Below the pieces are notes generated by a model that saw only the letters and a list, made by a program, of their open reading frames with translations, was not told the origin of the DNA and did not search any database. From positions 1-36,495 of the forward strand of contig NZ_JAUSTM010000022.1 of NCBI RefSeq assembly GCF_030812835.1: DNA of 36,495 nt, in the 5' to 3' direction. Every line of letters starts with the position of its first letter. Within the stretch, counting starts at the first letter, position 1. Shown piece by piece: positions 17,903 to 27,590 of this stretch. A program made the position numbers and the translations under genes. This DNA is from Streptococcus moroccensis. Its GTDB lineage: Bacteria > Bacillota > Bacilli > Lactobacillales > Streptococcaceae.

Positions 17903-18902
17903 AGACAGGTCGCATCCTTTCTTTTAAGAGTTCTGAGTCCAGTTCATTACTACGTCCTGTTAGGATTAGGCGTAGATTTTTCACCTCAAGTTCCTTACCC
18001 CAAATGTATCGAGCTAGTGGCAGAGGACCCTGAGTTTCAAACCGTCCTTGATCTAAGACTTGAAAACGTAGAACATCCATTAGATATTCCAACTCTACAG
18101 CAGAAATATCGCTTTGAGCTAGCCTTGTTTCATATGGTTTTGTCGCTGGATCCATACTATTAGGATAGAGTTGGTTAAACCACGATAGAAGGCTTCCTTC
18201 TTCGTATAATTTAAGGTATTCTCTAGCTTTTAACATGGCATCTTCAGATAAAAGTTGACGCATGAAACTTCGTGGTTTTTCCAAATTAAGACCACGTTTG
18301 ACCGTGATAACATTATAGAAGTCAACCGTCAAGGCTACATAAGCTGTTAATTCTGGAACGTCAATTTGCTCTGCTAAAGCATTTAAATGCTTAAAATAGG
18401 CCATGTCCATTCCAATATCAAGAACACGTATATCTCGGTAATCCTGATAGTCTGACCAGGTTGCTGCTACTTCTTCAACCATTACTTCTGGACAAACTTC
18501 ACTTGTTAATGTGGTGACCAAATGATCTAAGATATCTTTCGAATAGCGACCAATTGGTAACAAGAGACCATTTAATTCTTGACCGGTAGCACGGGCTTTT
18601 AATAACACCTTTAAATTATGATAAGTGTAGCGTAGAGCAAACAACTGTACAATTTCTTCAACTGGTGTTTCTTCAAAAGCAAAACGATATTCTTCAGCCA
18701 GATGTTTCATCAAAACGTCTTCAATAGCGTTAGGATCAGCAAGAGTTTCCTTATCCAATTGATAATCCGTATCTTGGAGTGCAATGACGAGACGGTCACG
18801 ATCATCGGCTGTCAATAATTGATCAAATTGCTCTTTCGTGACCATTCTTGCTTCACGAACACTGATAGCGGTATTGATTTGAGAAAATAGGCTTGCATCC
18901 AT
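17892..18902 (-). CDS. ntpC: V-type ATPase subunit C (NtpC, rotor-ring socket)
   Basis: Encodes 336 residues, an all-helical V/A-type subunit that links the membrane c-ring to the central D-F stalk. The product is recognisable from its helical repeats and the C-terminal EVKNLRLILTGRSNELDSE segment. I chose ATG 18902 because AGGAGG (18911-18916) is eight bases upstream. A GTG at 18911 is also in frame but overlaps that ribosome-binding site. It follows ntpE by a 12-base gap and overlaps ntpG. Order and size match the E. hirae operon. Confidence 0.92.
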   Translation of the reverse strand: MDASLFSQINTAISVREARMVTKEQFDQLLTADDRDRLVIALQDTDYQLDKETLADPNAIEDVLMKHLAEEYRFAFEETPVEEIVQLFALRYTYHNLKVLLKARATGQELNGLLLPIGRYSKDILDHLVTTLTSEVCPEVMVEEVAATWSDYQDYRDIRVLDIGMDMAYFKHLNALAEQIDVPELTAYVALTVDFYNVITVKRGLNLEKPRSFMRQLLSEDAMLKAREYLKLYEEGSLLSWFNQLYPNSMDPATKPYETRLAQSDISAVELEYLMDVLRFQVLDQGRFETQGPLPLARYIWGKELEVKNLRLILTGRSNELDSELLKERMRPVYGQ

Positions 18903-18914
18903 ATGAAGCACCTC

Positions 18915-19496
18915 CTATTCTGCTTGGAAAATTTCAGAAGCCAAACGGTAACTTTCAGATTCCCAAATTTCATCTACAAGAGTGCTATAGAGGTAATTGT
19001 CATCAACTTTTCCATCGGAAAATAGAAATCCAGCTTCTCCCAGAACACGTTCTGAAGCAAAGGTTACTTGAGGATACTTACTTGCAAGTTCTTGCCAAGT
19101 TGTTTCCGAAAATTTATCTGCTGTCAATTGGCCAACCTGGACGGTTACTGGAGTATTATAACCAGCGACAAGCGTTCCAAAAAATGAAACCTGACTTGCT
19201 TCCGGCCAGTCTGCCATTTTCGTTTGAGCAGCTGTAAACAATTCTTTTAAGACTTCTTGTTTAGTCACCAAGCTCGATTGACGGGCTTGGTTTTCTAATT
19301 GCTGAACATCACGTTGTTTACGACGCGCGATATCCCCTAAACGCTGTTTACGAACACTCTCTTTTTCAAAAATCAAATGTTCTTTCTTCTTTTCAAAATC
19401 CGCTTGGATTTTTTCTTTAGCAGCTGCTAAATTGAGGCGGCCTTTTTCATGAGACTGCTCCAAGACAGATGCTTTTAGTCCTGTCATATCAGACAT
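18915..19496 (-). CDS. ntpE: V-type ATPase subunit E (peripheral stalk)
   Basis: Encodes 193 residues. The N-terminal 85 or so are a highly charged Lys/Glu/Gln-rich helix that should form the coiled coil of the peripheral stalk with NtpF. The C-terminal half is a compact alpha/beta domain that binds the B subunit. GGAGG lies seven to eight bases before the ATG. Overall sequence conservation is lower than in the head subunits, as usual for stalk proteins, so position in the operon between ntpK and ntpC carries much of the assignment. Confidence 0.9.
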   Translation of the reverse strand: MSDMTGLKASVLEQSHEKGRLNLAAAKEKIQADFEKKKEHLIFEKESVRKQRLGDIARRKQRDVQQLENQARQSSLVTKQEVLKELFTAAQTKMADWPEASQVSFFGTLVAGYNTPVTVQVGQLTADKFSETTWQELASKYPQVTFASERVLGEAGFLFSDGKVDDNYLYSTLVDEIWESESYRLASEIFQAE

Positions 19497-19529
19497 GTCA
19501 GGCCCTCCTTTTCTATTAGGCTAAAGCGA

Positions 19530-20009
<480 letters not shown>

Positions 20010-22022
20010 TTATTTGTCCTCCAAATGAACTTTTTTGATAGTAAAATATTTTTCAGCTGGTTTTAAAGGATTGAAGGCACGACCGCCTCCCTCATAAAAC
20101 TTACCGAAGAACTCAACGAACATGAGACGGGCCCCATGAACGTATGCGGATAACAAGGATAAGAAAATGTTAATCGCATGAAGCAAGATGAACAGTAAAA
20201 TCCCAATTGTCCAACGTGATATGCCAGGCAAGAGCCCAACAATCAAGTTAAAGGCAAGCCCAATACTAGCTCCTGATAAGCCTAAGGCCATCAAGCGTGT
20301 AAAGCTGACCAAATCACCAACATAACTTGAAATATTATAGAGATTAAACAAACCAGAACCGAGACCACCCAAACCTTTGGCCTGAATGATAGAGACCACT
20401 AGAATACCGATTGCATTTAGGATCGCCAACCATTGTCCAATAGGTGCGAAGACGGCCATAGCTGGAATCATCTTACCTAAGGCAAAGAGCAAAATTCCAA
20501 TTAAGATTAAACACCAAGCAAACCCTGAATTATAGGCTTCAGCATAATCTTTAATCCGCATTTTCTGACGACCACCTAGATAGAGACCTGTTAAGACCGT
20601 CACAAAACCAAAGGCTACTGATAGGATCAGTATGGTCATGACATCATCTGTCGTGCTAATCAGCTGAATGGCTAATTCGTAAGCAAAGAAGGACCCGTAA
20701 ATCAATCCCCAAATACTGACGGAGACACCCAAAGCATTAAAGAATTTCAGGAATCTCTTCATTCCTGGTTCAAATTCAAATAATTTTAAAGCAAGGCCTG
20801 TTAAGATAAACATCAATAAGCCATACCCAAGGTCAGCAACCATCATTCCAAAAAAGGTAAAGTAAAACGGTGCTAAATAGGGTGTTGGATCTTTTTCGTT
20901 ATATTTAGGCAGTGAGTACATTTCTGTAATCAGCTCAAAAGGTTCAACCAAGGGATGATTGACCAACTTAATGGGAACTTCAGTCAGATCATCTTCGGAC
21001 ATGTTAATATCCGTTTCTTTGATATAAACTGTTTCCCCATGCTTTTTAAACAACTGCTGCTTGAAGTGACTCAGTTCAGAAGACTCAATCCAGCCTTCAA
21101 TTGCAACTAAGTATTGACTAGAAGCCAGTTGTTTCTTTGCCTCTTCACGGGCATAACGGTTGGTTACCATTTCCAATTCGTTTTCCAATTGTTCCATTTG
21201 CCCTTGTGCGTCACGAAGCTGACTTTCGATTTCAGAAGTGCGTGCTTCAAAATCGCTTTTGGCACTGGCTAATTCTTCTAAATGAAGATGAGGAGGCTCC
21301 TCATAAGGATAGTCGAATGGCTTAAATAAAAAGTCATCTAAATTTATCCGACCATGCTCTCCCTGAGGATGGAGGAACAAAATAACACCGTACTCTGTAT
21401 CCGTTCGAAAAACTTCTTGAAAATCTAATCCTTCCGTTTCCTTAAGAGCATTGAGATAACCATTATCTTCTGTATTTGGTATTGTCCCGACTAAAGCCCT
21501 AATATGCTTAAATTGAGACAGCTCTTTGGGAGTCGTCTCGAGACCCTTCCATTTGGCGAGGTTTTCTTGACTAAGGGCAATCTTTTCAATTTGTTCTTTC
21601 AACTGCCCATGTTCCCTAAAGAGAGCACGAACTTGCTTTAATAGATTTTCTTCTAGACTCATCCGTCCTTGAGATTCGACAGCATCAAAGGTGTCTTCAC
21701 GCTTTTTCTGCCGCATACTCTCCCAGAAGGATTGTTGGGGTAAAAAACTTTTTAGCTGTTGAATAGCAGCCTCAAGTTTATACTGACGTTTCATAAAGTA
21801 AGCTAGGGCTTCTTCACCTTCTAGATGCGTCGCATCCGCCTTGTCATAAGGCGTCACTGGTGTCATGTGAACATGATTTTGCTCTAAAGCTTCCTGCCAG
21901 AGCTCATCTTGGCTTAAATCGCGAACTTCCACATGGCGCAGGGTTTGCATGGAAAGCAAGACATCATCTAACTGTTCTTTCGGTAAAATCAGCGATAGCT
22001 TCTGCATTTGACTAATGGCCAT
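20010..22022 (-). CDS. ntpI: V-type ATPase subunit a (NtpI, stator ion channel)
   Basis: Encodes 670 residues: a soluble N-terminal half (about 1-375) with coiled-coil stretches (about 125-160 and 255-300), and a C-terminal half with about eight membrane helices. The two arginines expected at the ion path are present: Arg576 in SFTRLMALG and Arg632 in HGARLMFVEFFGKFYEGGG. These match Arg573 and Arg629 of E. hirae NtpI with a constant offset of three. It forms the half-channels next to the NtpK ring. The start overlaps the end of ntpF by 11 bases. Confidence 0.95.
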   Translation of the reverse strand: MAISQMQKLSLILPKEQLDDVLLSMQTLRHVEVRDLSQDELWQEALEQNHVHMTPVTPYDKADATHLEGEEALAYFMKRQYKLEAAIQQLKSFLPQQSFWESMRQKKREDTFDAVESQGRMSLEENLLKQVRALFREHGQLKEQIEKIALSQENLAKWKGLETTPKELSQFKHIRALVGTIPNTEDNGYLNALKETEGLDFQEVFRTDTEYGVILFLHPQGEHGRINLDDFLFKPFDYPYEEPPHLHLEELASAKSDFEARTSEIESQLRDAQGQMEQLENELEMVTNRYAREEAKKQLASSQYLVAIEGWIESSELSHFKQQLFKKHGETVYIKETDINMSEDDLTEVPIKLVNHPLVEPFELITEMYSLPKYNEKDPTPYLAPFYFTFFGMMVADLGYGLLMFILTGLALKLFEFEPGMKRFLKFFNALGVSVSIWGLIYGSFFAYELAIQLISTTDDVMTILILSVAFGFVTVLTGLYLGGRQKMRIKDYAEAYNSGFAWCLILIGILLFALGKMIPAMAVFAPIGQWLAILNAIGILVVSIIQAKGLGGLGSGLFNLYNISSYVGDLVSFTRLMALGLSGASIGLAFNLIVGLLPGISRWTIGILLFILLHAINIFLSLLSAYVHGARLMFVEFFGKFYEGGGRAFNPLKPAEKYFTIKKVHLEDK

Positions 22023-22335
22023 AGTTTGCTACCACCTTATCTACAATGGCTTGAACCAAGTCATCCTTCTTATCGGTCAAAGCCTCGCGAACAGCTGTCT
22101 CATTTTGAGCAATCGTCGCTTGAATTTCTTGACGCAATTTCTGAATTTCTTCATCTGCAGATGACTGTAAGGCATCAATCTGTTGCTTCGTTTCATGGTC
22201 ATACTCTTGACCAATAACAGCTAGTTGCTGATCCGCAGCATCTTTCAAACGAGCAATCTCTTGCTCATAAGTATCCAAGACGGCTTGTGCTTCAGCTTCG
22301 ATTTCTTGCATCATCTGTAATGTTGCGTTTGCCAT
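22012..22335 (-). CDS. ntpF: V-type ATPase subunit G-like stalk protein (NtpF)
   Basis: Encodes 107 residues that are almost entirely charged helix (MQEIEAEAQAVLDTYEQEIA and similar), as expected for the peripheral-stalk partner of NtpE. E. hirae calls the first gene of its operon ntpF, and this one also opens the operon. GGGAGGGAG lies seven bases before the ATG. A promoter with an extended -10 is likely about 60 bases upstream. Assignment rests on composition, length and position, because this subunit diverges quickly. Confidence 0.88.
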   Translation of the reverse strand: MANATLQMMQEIEAEAQAVLDTYEQEIARLKDAADQQLAVIGQEYDHETKQQIDALQSSADEEIQKLRQEIQATIAQNETAVREALTDKKDDLVQAIVDKVVANYGH

Positions 22336-22393
22336 AAACTCCCTCCCTTTCTTAGTGTATTTTAATTTTATTAATTAAAACCATCTGTTTACT

Positions 22394-22422
22394 ATTTTAA
22401 CATATTTTTAATGGATTGTGGG
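22394..22422 (-). promoter_or_regulatory. candidate promoter of the V-ATPase operon
   Basis: On the minus strand TGT-TAAAAT (-10 at 22394-22399) forms an extended -10. The -35 position at 17 bp reads CCCACA, which is weak. An A/T-rich leader of about 50 bases with the ribosome-binding site GGGAGG follows. A 9-bp perfect hairpin (AAGAGAGCT, loop of seven, AGCTCTCTT; 22434-22458) lies just upstream and could be a regulatory dyad. Confidence 0.4.
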
Positions 22423-22546
22423 AGTAGAAAATGAAGAGAGCTTGGTCGGAGCTCTCTTTAATCACGAAAACGATTCCATAGAACTAGGGTATTAAATATG
22501 AAGGAAAGTGGCCATTTTTTAACGAAAAAATTTTTTTGAAAAAAAT

Positions 22547-22573
22547 AAAAATCTAGCCAAAAACTAGATTTTT
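22547..22573 (-). terminator. terminator of the clpX-ysxC transcript
   Basis: On the minus strand AAAAATCTAG, a 7-base loop and CTAGATTTTT form a perfect 10-bp stem, followed by ATTTTTTTC, starting 12 bases after the ysxC stop codon. Confidence 0.9.
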
Positions 22574-22584
22574 ATATGTTTATT

Positions 22585-23181
22585 TCAGGAAATTCCAGCG
22601 GCAGAAAGAATAGCATCCCAAGATGCATCGACCCCTTCTTTTGTCACAGATGAAAATGCAATAAAGGTATCAGTTGAATCAAATTGCAATTTCTTCTTAA
22701 TGATAGATTCTTGTTTGTTCCATTTTCCTCTTGGAATCTTATCAGCTTTCGTTGCCACAACTATAACTGGAATCTCATAATATTTAAGAAACTCGTACAT
22801 CTGAATATCATCAGCGGTTGGTTCGTGACGCATATCAACAAGGCTTACTACAGCACGTAAATTTTCTCGGGTTGTTAAATACTCCTCGATCATCTTCCCC
22901 CATTTGGCACGTTCTGTTTTAGAGACTTTGGCATAGCCATAACCTGGAACATCAACAAATCTCAGTTGATCATCGATATTGTAAAAGTTTAATTGTTGTG
23001 TTTTGCCTGGTTTACTAGAGGTTCTAGCTAGATTTTTTCGATTCAGAATTCCATTGATAAAGCTTGATTTTCCAACATTAGAGCGCCCAGCCATTGCGAT
23101 TTCAGGAAGACTATCAGCCGGATATTGGGCTTGTGATACAGCAGATAAGACAATCTCTGCATTATGAATATTTACGGGCAT
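22585..23181 (-). CDS. ysxC: ribosome-biogenesis GTPase YsxC/EngB
   Basis: Encodes 198 residues, the usual length of the essential GTPase involved in assembling the large ribosomal subunit. GTP-binding motifs are in order: P-loop GRSNVGKSS (about 31-39), the G2/G3 region with DVPGYGYAK (about 75-83), and TKADK (about 143-147). It is cytosolic and ribosome-associated. AAAGGAAAT precedes the ATG. It lies 58 bp after clpX, with a GTCCGA/TCGGAC hairpin between, and this clpX-ysxC pair is common in Firmicutes. Confidence 0.96.
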   Translation of the reverse strand: MPVNIHNAEIVLSAVSQAQYPADSLPEIAMAGRSNVGKSSFINGILNRKNLARTSSKPGKTQQLNFYNIDDQLRFVDVPGYGYAKVSKTERAKWGKMIEEYLTTRENLRAVVSLVDMRHEPTADDIQMYEFLKYYEIPVIVVATKADKIPRGKWNKQESIIKKKLQFDSTDTFIAFSSVTKEGVDASWDAILSAAGIS

Positions 23182-23202
23182 TGTATTTCCTTTCTTAACT
23201 TG

Positions 23203-23231
23203 AAAAAGTCCGAAAGGCTGAGCAATCGGAC
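23203..23231 (-). terminator. weak terminator or attenuator between clpX and ysxC
   Basis: On the minus strand GTCCGA (23226-23231) pairs with TCGGAC (23208-23213) around a 12-base loop, followed directly by TTTTT. The stem is only six pairs, so partial readthrough into ysxC is likely. Confidence 0.55.
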
Positions 23232-23239
23232 CTAAGTCA

Positions 23240-24472
23240 TTAAGCTGTTTCTAAAATGGGTTTGTCCCGACCTTCAACAGCAGCTTTGGTAATGCGCACG
23301 ATTTTAACATCGGTTTGACTAGGGACTTCAAACATCACATCCATCATAGTTTCTTCAATAATAGAGCGTAGCCCACGTGCACCAGTTTTGCGCGCTAAAG
23401 CTTTTTCAGCGATAGCTTGTAAGGCATCTTCTTCAAAAACCAACTCAACATCATCATAAGACAGCAGAGTTTGGTATTGCTTAACCAATGCATTTCGCGG
23501 TTCTCTCAAAATACGAACCAAATCATCAACCGTTAATTGTTCAAGTGCTGCAAAGACTGGCAAACGCCCAATTAATTCTGGAATAATGCCAAACTTTTGA
23601 ATATCATCTGCTTCAATAGCTTGCATGTATGAAGCTTTTTCGTCAATGGCTTTGTTGTTATGACCAAAACCGATAACTTTTTCACCTAATCGTTGCTTGA
23701 CAATTTCTTCAATCCCATCAAACGCCCCACCTACGATAAAGAGGATGTTTTGCGTATTGACATGAATCATTTCTTGGTTCGGATGCTTACGGCCACCTTG
23801 AGGGGGTACGCTGGCTACAGTCCCCTCAATGATTTTAAGGAGGGCTTGTTGAACACCTTCTCCAGAGACATCACGTGTGATGGAGACATTTTCACCTTTT
23901 TTGGCAATCTTATCAATCTCATCAACATAGATTATCCCTCGCTCCGCCCGCTCGATGTTAAAATCAGAAGCCTGAAGCAGTTTTAGAAGGATATTTTCCA
24001 CGTCTTCCCCAACATACCCTGCTTCTGTCAGCGCAGTCGCATCAGCGATAGCAAAGGGGACATTTAAACTACGGGCTAGGGTTTGAGCTAAAAAGGTTTT
24101 TCCAGACCCAGTTGGGCCAATCATCAGTATGTTTGATTTTTGCAAATCAACTTCTTGACTATCGTCCTTGCTGTGCTGGAAATTAATGCGTTTATAGTGA
24201 TTGTAAACAGCAACAGCTAACGTTCGTTTAGCTTTATCCTGCCCGATCACATAGTGATTTAAAATGGCTAAAAGTTCTTGCGGTTTTGGAACTTCTGATA
24301 AGTCTGCCAAAACTTCTTCTGCCATTTCTTCGCGAATAATTTCTTGGGCTAATTCCACACATTCATTACAAATAAAAACATTGTTTCCTGCGATGATTTT
24401 TTGGACTTCGTCTTGGTTTTTGCCACAGAAGGAACAATAAACCATCATTTCATTTTTTTTATTGGCTGGCAT
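23240..24472 (-). CDS. clpX: ATP-dependent Clp protease ATP-binding subunit ClpX
   Basis: Unfoldase that feeds substrates to ClpP. The 410-residue protein has an N-terminal zinc-binding domain with Cys13, Cys16, Cys35 and Cys38 (YCSFCGK and ICNEC). An AAA+ core follows with Walker A GPTGSGKT (about 118-125), Walker B VDEIDKI and the pore loop GYVGEDVE. The [14 protein letters not shown] region and C-terminal [10 protein letters not shown] are typical. ClpP is not encoded in the window. The ribosome-binding site upstream is weak (AGATAGAG). It lies 40 bp after a 56-aa membrane ORF and downstream of folA, a neighbourhood I recall from other streptococci. Confidence 0.97.
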   Translation of the reverse strand: MPANKKNEMMVYCSFCGKNQDEVQKIIAGNNVFICNECVELAQEIIREEMAEEVLADLSEVPKPQELLAILNHYVIGQDKAKRTLAVAVYNHYKRINFQHSKDDSQEVDLQKSNILMIGPTGSGKTFLAQTLARSLNVPFAIADATALTEAGYVGEDVENILLKLLQASDFNIERAERGIIYVDEIDKIAKKGENVSITRDVSGEGVQQALLKIIEGTVASVPPQGGRKHPNQEMIHVNTQNILFIVGGAFDGIEEIVKQRLGEKVIGFGHNNKAIDEKASYMQAIEADDIQKFGIIPELIGRLPVFAALEQLTVDDLVRILREPRNALVKQYQTLLSYDDVELVFEEDALQAIAEKALARKTGARGLRSIIEETMMDVMFEVPSQTDVKIVRITKAAVEGRDKPILETA

Positions 24473-24512
24473 GATTCTCTATCTTTCTATTTTTAACATC
24501 AAAAGTTTGTGC

Positions 24513-24683
24513 TTAAAACAGGGTATTGTAAAAAGCATGAATACTATTAACTAAGTTGGTAAAGGCATTAAGTAAAAAAATAATTCCTAAACCTGTGCGT
24601 TTTTTTCGAAACGCCTGCATGGCACATAAGACACAGATGCCACATAAAAAAGCGGTGAATACACCAAAAACACTTCTTTGCAT
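24513..24683 (-). CDS. 56-aa predicted membrane protein between folA and clpX
   Basis: A small reading frame starting MQRSVFGVFTAFLCGICVL and ending HAFYNTLF. It has two hydrophobic stretches (about residues 3-23 and 31-50) separated by a basic loop (FRKKRTGLG), the pattern of a two-helix inner-membrane protein. The ATG lies two bases after the folA stop and has an AAAGGAT ribosome-binding site within the folA end, so coupled translation is likely. The frame is not overlapped by any better one. I recall a small hypothetical gene at this place in other streptococci but know no function. Confidence 0.75.
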   Translation of the reverse strand: MQRSVFGVFTAFLCGICVLCAMQAFRKKRTGLGIIFLLNAFTNLVNSIHAFYNTLF

Positions 24684-24685
24684 GT

Positions 24686-25195
24686 CTATCCTTTTCTTGC
24701 CATGACTCTTACCTTAAAATCATAGGCATTTTTTTCATCTTTTGGAAAATGGGTCAAGCTAACGGTCTCAAATCCAGTCCAATCGAATTTTTTTGGAAAG
24801 TAGGTATCTCCCTCAAAAACGCCATCAATCTCTGTCTTGATGACTTCGTCAATATAAGGGGAAAAGAGAGCATAAATCTCAGCTCCTCCAGTGATAAACA
24901 GGTTTTTATCCTGCTCTTGATACCAGTTTATAACATCATCTAGACCATGAAACACGAGAACATTGGGATGGTCCACACTATACTCATCATCTCGTGTCAA
25001 AATGAGATTGGTTCTGCCAGGCAAAACGCGCCGTCCCATGCCATCAAATGTCTTGCGTCCCATAAGAATACTGTGACCCATCGTTGTTTGTTTAAAATGG
25101 GCCAAATCAGCTGGCAAAGACCAAGGGAGTCCCATGTCGTTTCCGATTAGTTGGTTTTGATCCTCAGCCCAGATAGCCGCCATTTTTTTGCTCAT
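24686..25195 (-). CDS. folA: dihydrofolate reductase
   Basis: Reduces dihydrofolate to tetrahydrofolate with NADPH, regenerating the cofactor used up by ThyA. The 169-residue protein shows AIWAEDQNQLIGNDMGLPW (residues 7-25), the active-site acidic residue Asp30 in LPADLAHFK, LMGRKTFDGMG (about 44-54), and the C-terminal GDTYFPKKFD. The length matches chromosomal streptococcal enzymes, not plasmid trimethoprim-resistant forms. GGAGAAC precedes the ATG. An extended -10 (TGATACAAT, 25228-25236) gives it its own promoter after the thyA terminator. Confidence 0.95.
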   Translation of the reverse strand: MSKKMAAIWAEDQNQLIGNDMGLPWSLPADLAHFKQTTMGHSILMGRKTFDGMGRRVLPGRTNLILTRDDEYSVDHPNVLVFHGLDDVINWYQEQDKNLFITGGAEIYALFSPYIDEVIKTEIDGVFEGDTYFPKKFDWTGFETVSLTHFPKDEKNAYDFKVRVMARKG

Positions 25196-25227
25196 CAGTA
25201 GTTCTCCTAGGACTTTTATCTAATCTC

Positions 25228-25236
25228 ATTGTATCA
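25228..25236 (-). promoter_or_regulatory. folA extended -10 promoter
   Basis: TGATACAAT on the minus strand lies about 32 bases upstream of the folA ATG. No good -35 is present. It overlaps the region just past the thyA terminator. Confidence 0.55.
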
Positions 25237-25246
25237 AAAATACCTT

Positions 25247-25281
25247 AAAAAAGCACTTAGGAACTAATCCTATGGCTTTTT
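25247..25281 (-). terminator. thyA terminator
   Basis: On the minus strand AAAAAGC and TAGGA pair with TCCTA and GCTTTTTT, with a small internal loop, and the right arm runs into six T. The hairpin begins a few bases after the thyA stop codon. Confidence 0.75.
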
Positions 25282-25285
25282 GCTA

Positions 25286-26125
25286 TTAAATGGCAAGATC
25301 AAAACGCAACTGAGGTTTTACCGGCTGGTAGTCTAGAAGTTCGAAATCCTCTGGCTTTATGTCAAAGAAATTTGTCTTATCTGGCACATTGAGCACTAAA
25401 CGTGGTTGACATTCTGAAGGCTCGCGACGCAATAGTTCTTCAGCTTGTTCAAATTGATTGTCATAAATGTGGAGGTTATTGATGAAATAGAAAAATTTCC
25501 CGACTTGCCAACCAAAGTGTTTAGCAATCATCATTTGAAGAGCCACATACTGCATCGCATTGATGTGGTGAGCAACAAGCATATCATTAGACCGTTGTGT
25601 TAAGGTTGCATCAAGGTAAATCTCCCCATCGACACGACGGACATCAAACATGGTTTGAAAGGCACATGGTAAAAGCCCCTCCGAACTCTCAAAGGCTTCA
25701 TAATCCCAGAGACTGATAACATTTCTTCGATTCCAAGGGTTTTCTTCCAGTTGTTTTAGGATTTTTGCAATGATATCGTGCTTTTTAACAATGGCACCGT
25801 AGCGCTCACCGATTGCTCCAGTATCCCCAACTTCCCAATCATTCCAATACTTAACACCATATTTATCATTTAGAACAGAAAGGTCATTAGTCTGGTCTTG
25901 ATAAATCCAAAAAATTTCTTTGATAGCTGATTTAATTGCAATTGGTCTCAAAGTTGTAATGGGAAACTCGCCTTTACTAAGGTCATAGCTTGCAAAAGAA
26001 CCCGTTATGTATTTGGAGTTAGCCGTTTTGCCGTCTTTGTATTTTGGACGTGCTTGTTCCGACCAAACACCTTCGTTAAGAATCTTTGAAATATTTTCCT
26101 TAAAAATCACATCTGCTTTTGTCAT
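25286..26125 (-). CDS. thyA: thymidylate synthase (ThyA)
   Basis: Makes dTMP from dUMP with methylenetetrahydrofolate. The 279-residue protein has the catalytic cysteine in [10 protein letters not shown], the QRSNDMLVA dUMP-binding segment and NLHIYDNQ near the C terminus. It begins [12 protein letters not shown], matching other streptococcal ThyA proteins from memory, which fixes the start. There is no Shine-Dalgarno sequence. Instead the extended -10 TGTTACAAT ends six bases before the ATG, so the mRNA should start at the start codon. folA lies 90 bp downstream behind a terminator and its own promoter. Confidence 0.96.
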   Translation of the reverse strand: MTKADVIFKENISKILNEGVWSEQARPKYKDGKTANSKYITGSFASYDLSKGEFPITTLRPIAIKSAIKEIFWIYQDQTNDLSVLNDKYGVKYWNDWEVGDTGAIGERYGAIVKKHDIIAKILKQLEENPWNRRNVISLWDYEAFESSEGLLPCAFQTMFDVRRVDGEIYLDATLTQRSNDMLVAHHINAMQYVALQMMIAKHFGWQVGKFFYFINNLHIYDNQFEQAEELLRREPSECQPRLVLNVPDKTNFFDIKPEDFELLDYQPVKPQLRFDLAI

Positions 26126-26131
26126 AGCTTC

Positions 26132-26140
26132 ATTGTAACA
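26132..26140 (-). promoter_or_regulatory. thyA promoter, predicted leaderless
   Basis: TGTTACAAT on the minus strand has only six bases (GAAGCT) between the -10 and the ATG. The preceding CTTTTTG makes a 14-base match with the birA promoter (CTTTTTGTTACAAT). The -35 is weak (GTGCAG at 17 bp). Confidence 0.65.
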
Positions 26141-26160
26141 AAAAGCCTATAAAACTGCAC

Positions 26161-26190
26161 AAAAAAAACACAGTAATAAGCTGTGCTTTT
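26161..26190 (-). terminator. terminator after the permease gene
   Basis: CACAG-TAATAAG-CTGTG is flanked by A and T runs, with one mismatch extending the stem. On the minus strand it is followed by TTTTTTTT. It lies close to the thyA promoter, but downstream of the permease transcript on the same strand. Confidence 0.
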
Positions 26191-26198
26191 GTATAAGT

Positions 26199-27590
26199 CT
26201 AGTTAAGCCAACCAAGGAATCGCCACCAAGGAAAATAAACACAACCAACCATAAGAGGAGCCACAAATGACATGGCTAAGCCATACCGTAGCATCACTTT
26301 TTCAGAGTAATACTGACGTCCTGTTCCAATCATAAGGGTTGCATGATGAAAGGGAAGGAGGTAATGGGTATTGACCAGAATGTAAACCATTAATAGGATA
26401 ACCACACCAGAATATCCACCACTTTCCATCATAGGAAAAAGCAAGGGCAAAACAACCGACATAGTTGCCACTGCTGATCCGATAGCCATGTGCATTAACA
26501 TGACAATTCCCATAACAACTGCTAAATACATTGGCGTTTGAGCATCTGGTAATAATTTTTGCAAGTGTTCAAAAACAATGCCGGTGATGCCACTTTGGCC
26601 GAGTACTTTTCCTATGCTGAATATCGTTACTAAAAATAGTAAAAAATGTGGATTTAATTGACCCCAGTCTGATTTTTTCAAGATGCCTGTTGCAAAAAAC
26701 AACAAGACGACTATCGCCGTTCCAACCCAGGCTGGGATACCGTGATAGCTCTCTGTCTGCCATACAATGAGCAAACAAATCATAGAAACGATGGCAATCC
26801 ATGTTGCATAAGGATTTTCCGGCATCTCAGTCTCTGATTTACTCAATGTTATTGGGTTTTTATGAAAGGTTCTCAATTGTTTTTTGAAAAGCATGTAAAC
26901 GAAGGCAATCGACAGGATGATAAACAAAATAGTAGGTACTGCCATTAAAGTGAACCACTGAGTAAATCCTAACTGACTGCTGATTTCTTGACCGGCAAAT
27001 GCGAGTGCAGAGCCATTGAGTAGAATTTCGCCATTTGGAAAAAACATGTAGCCCATAATAACACCTATAAAGGCATTAAATAGATAAATTGGTTTACTTT
27101 CTAACTGCTCTACTGAATCAGAAGGTAACATGGCTTGAAAAAGCGTTCCAACAATGATGACTCGAGCGAATCCCTGGGGAATTAAAAACACGAGCATTAT
27201 CCCCAATAGATAAGGAAATAAAAGAAAAAGAAACAGACTGTTAGTAAAGGGAGAAATGACTTTTTGAATCAAGAGATGAATGACATTGGAATGCATTAAA
27301 CCTACACTTAACAAAGTCGTGGTGATAATCAGAAGATTAGTGTCAGACCACGCAAATTCAAAAATATTGGTAGCAGGCGTTTCACCAAAAACCAAAAAAC
27401 TCCCTAACAAAAAAAGACAGGCCACTGTCTTATGAACAGCTTCTGTTGCCCATAAGGCTAGGGTTGTTAATAAACTAGCTAAGAGTAATCCTTGTTTAAG
27501 GGTTAATCCTAAAGGATTCCAGAGTGTAATGCCTAGCACTATCAGCAATATGATGATGAACGGCTTCACTTTTAGTTTCGTCATTTTCAT
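26199..27590 (-). CDS. SLC13/DASS-type permease, substrate unknown
   Basis: Encodes 463 residues with about 11-12 hydrophobic helices, resembling the SLC13 (divalent anion:Na+ symporter) or related ion-transporter superfamily. The clues are two half-repeats with loop segments such as GSAVATMSVVLPLLFPMM (about 369-386) and LPFHHATLMIG near 411-421. The substrate cannot be read. The start codon overlaps the stop of the PfkB kinase gene by one base (TAATG), with GGAG upstream, indicating one transcript. The pairing suggests that the permease brings in the kinase's substrate, but that is inference. A second ATG two codons on is equally possible as start. Confidence 0.75.
   Translation of the reverse strand: MKMTKLKVKPFIIILLIVLGITLWNPLGLTLKQGLLLASLLTTLALWATEAVHKTVACLFLLGSFLVFGETPATNIFEFAWSDTNLLIITTTLLSVGLMHSNVIHLLIQKVISPFTNSLFLFLLFPYLLGIMLVFLIPQGFARVIIVGTLFQAMLPSDSVEQLESKPIYLFNAFIGVIMGYMFFPNGEILLNGSALAFAGQEISSQLGFTQWFTLMAVPTILFIILSIAFVYMLFKKQLRTFHKNPITLSKSETEMPENPYATWIAIVSMICLLIVWQTESYHGIPAWVGTAIVVLLFFATGILKKSDWGQLNPHFLLFLVTIFSIGKVLGQSGITGIVFEHLQKLLPDAQTPMYLAVVMGIVMLMHMAIGSAVATMSVVLPLLFPMMESGGYSGVVILLMVYILVNTHYLLPFHHATLMIGTGRQYYSEKVMLRYGLAMSFVAPLMVGCVYFPWWRFLGWLN

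Noticed and set aside
26161..26190. Zero confidence shown for the terminator feature after the permease gene
   Set aside because: The zero is a slip in that entry. The hairpin with eight T on the minus strand is well supported, and I would rate it about 0.75.
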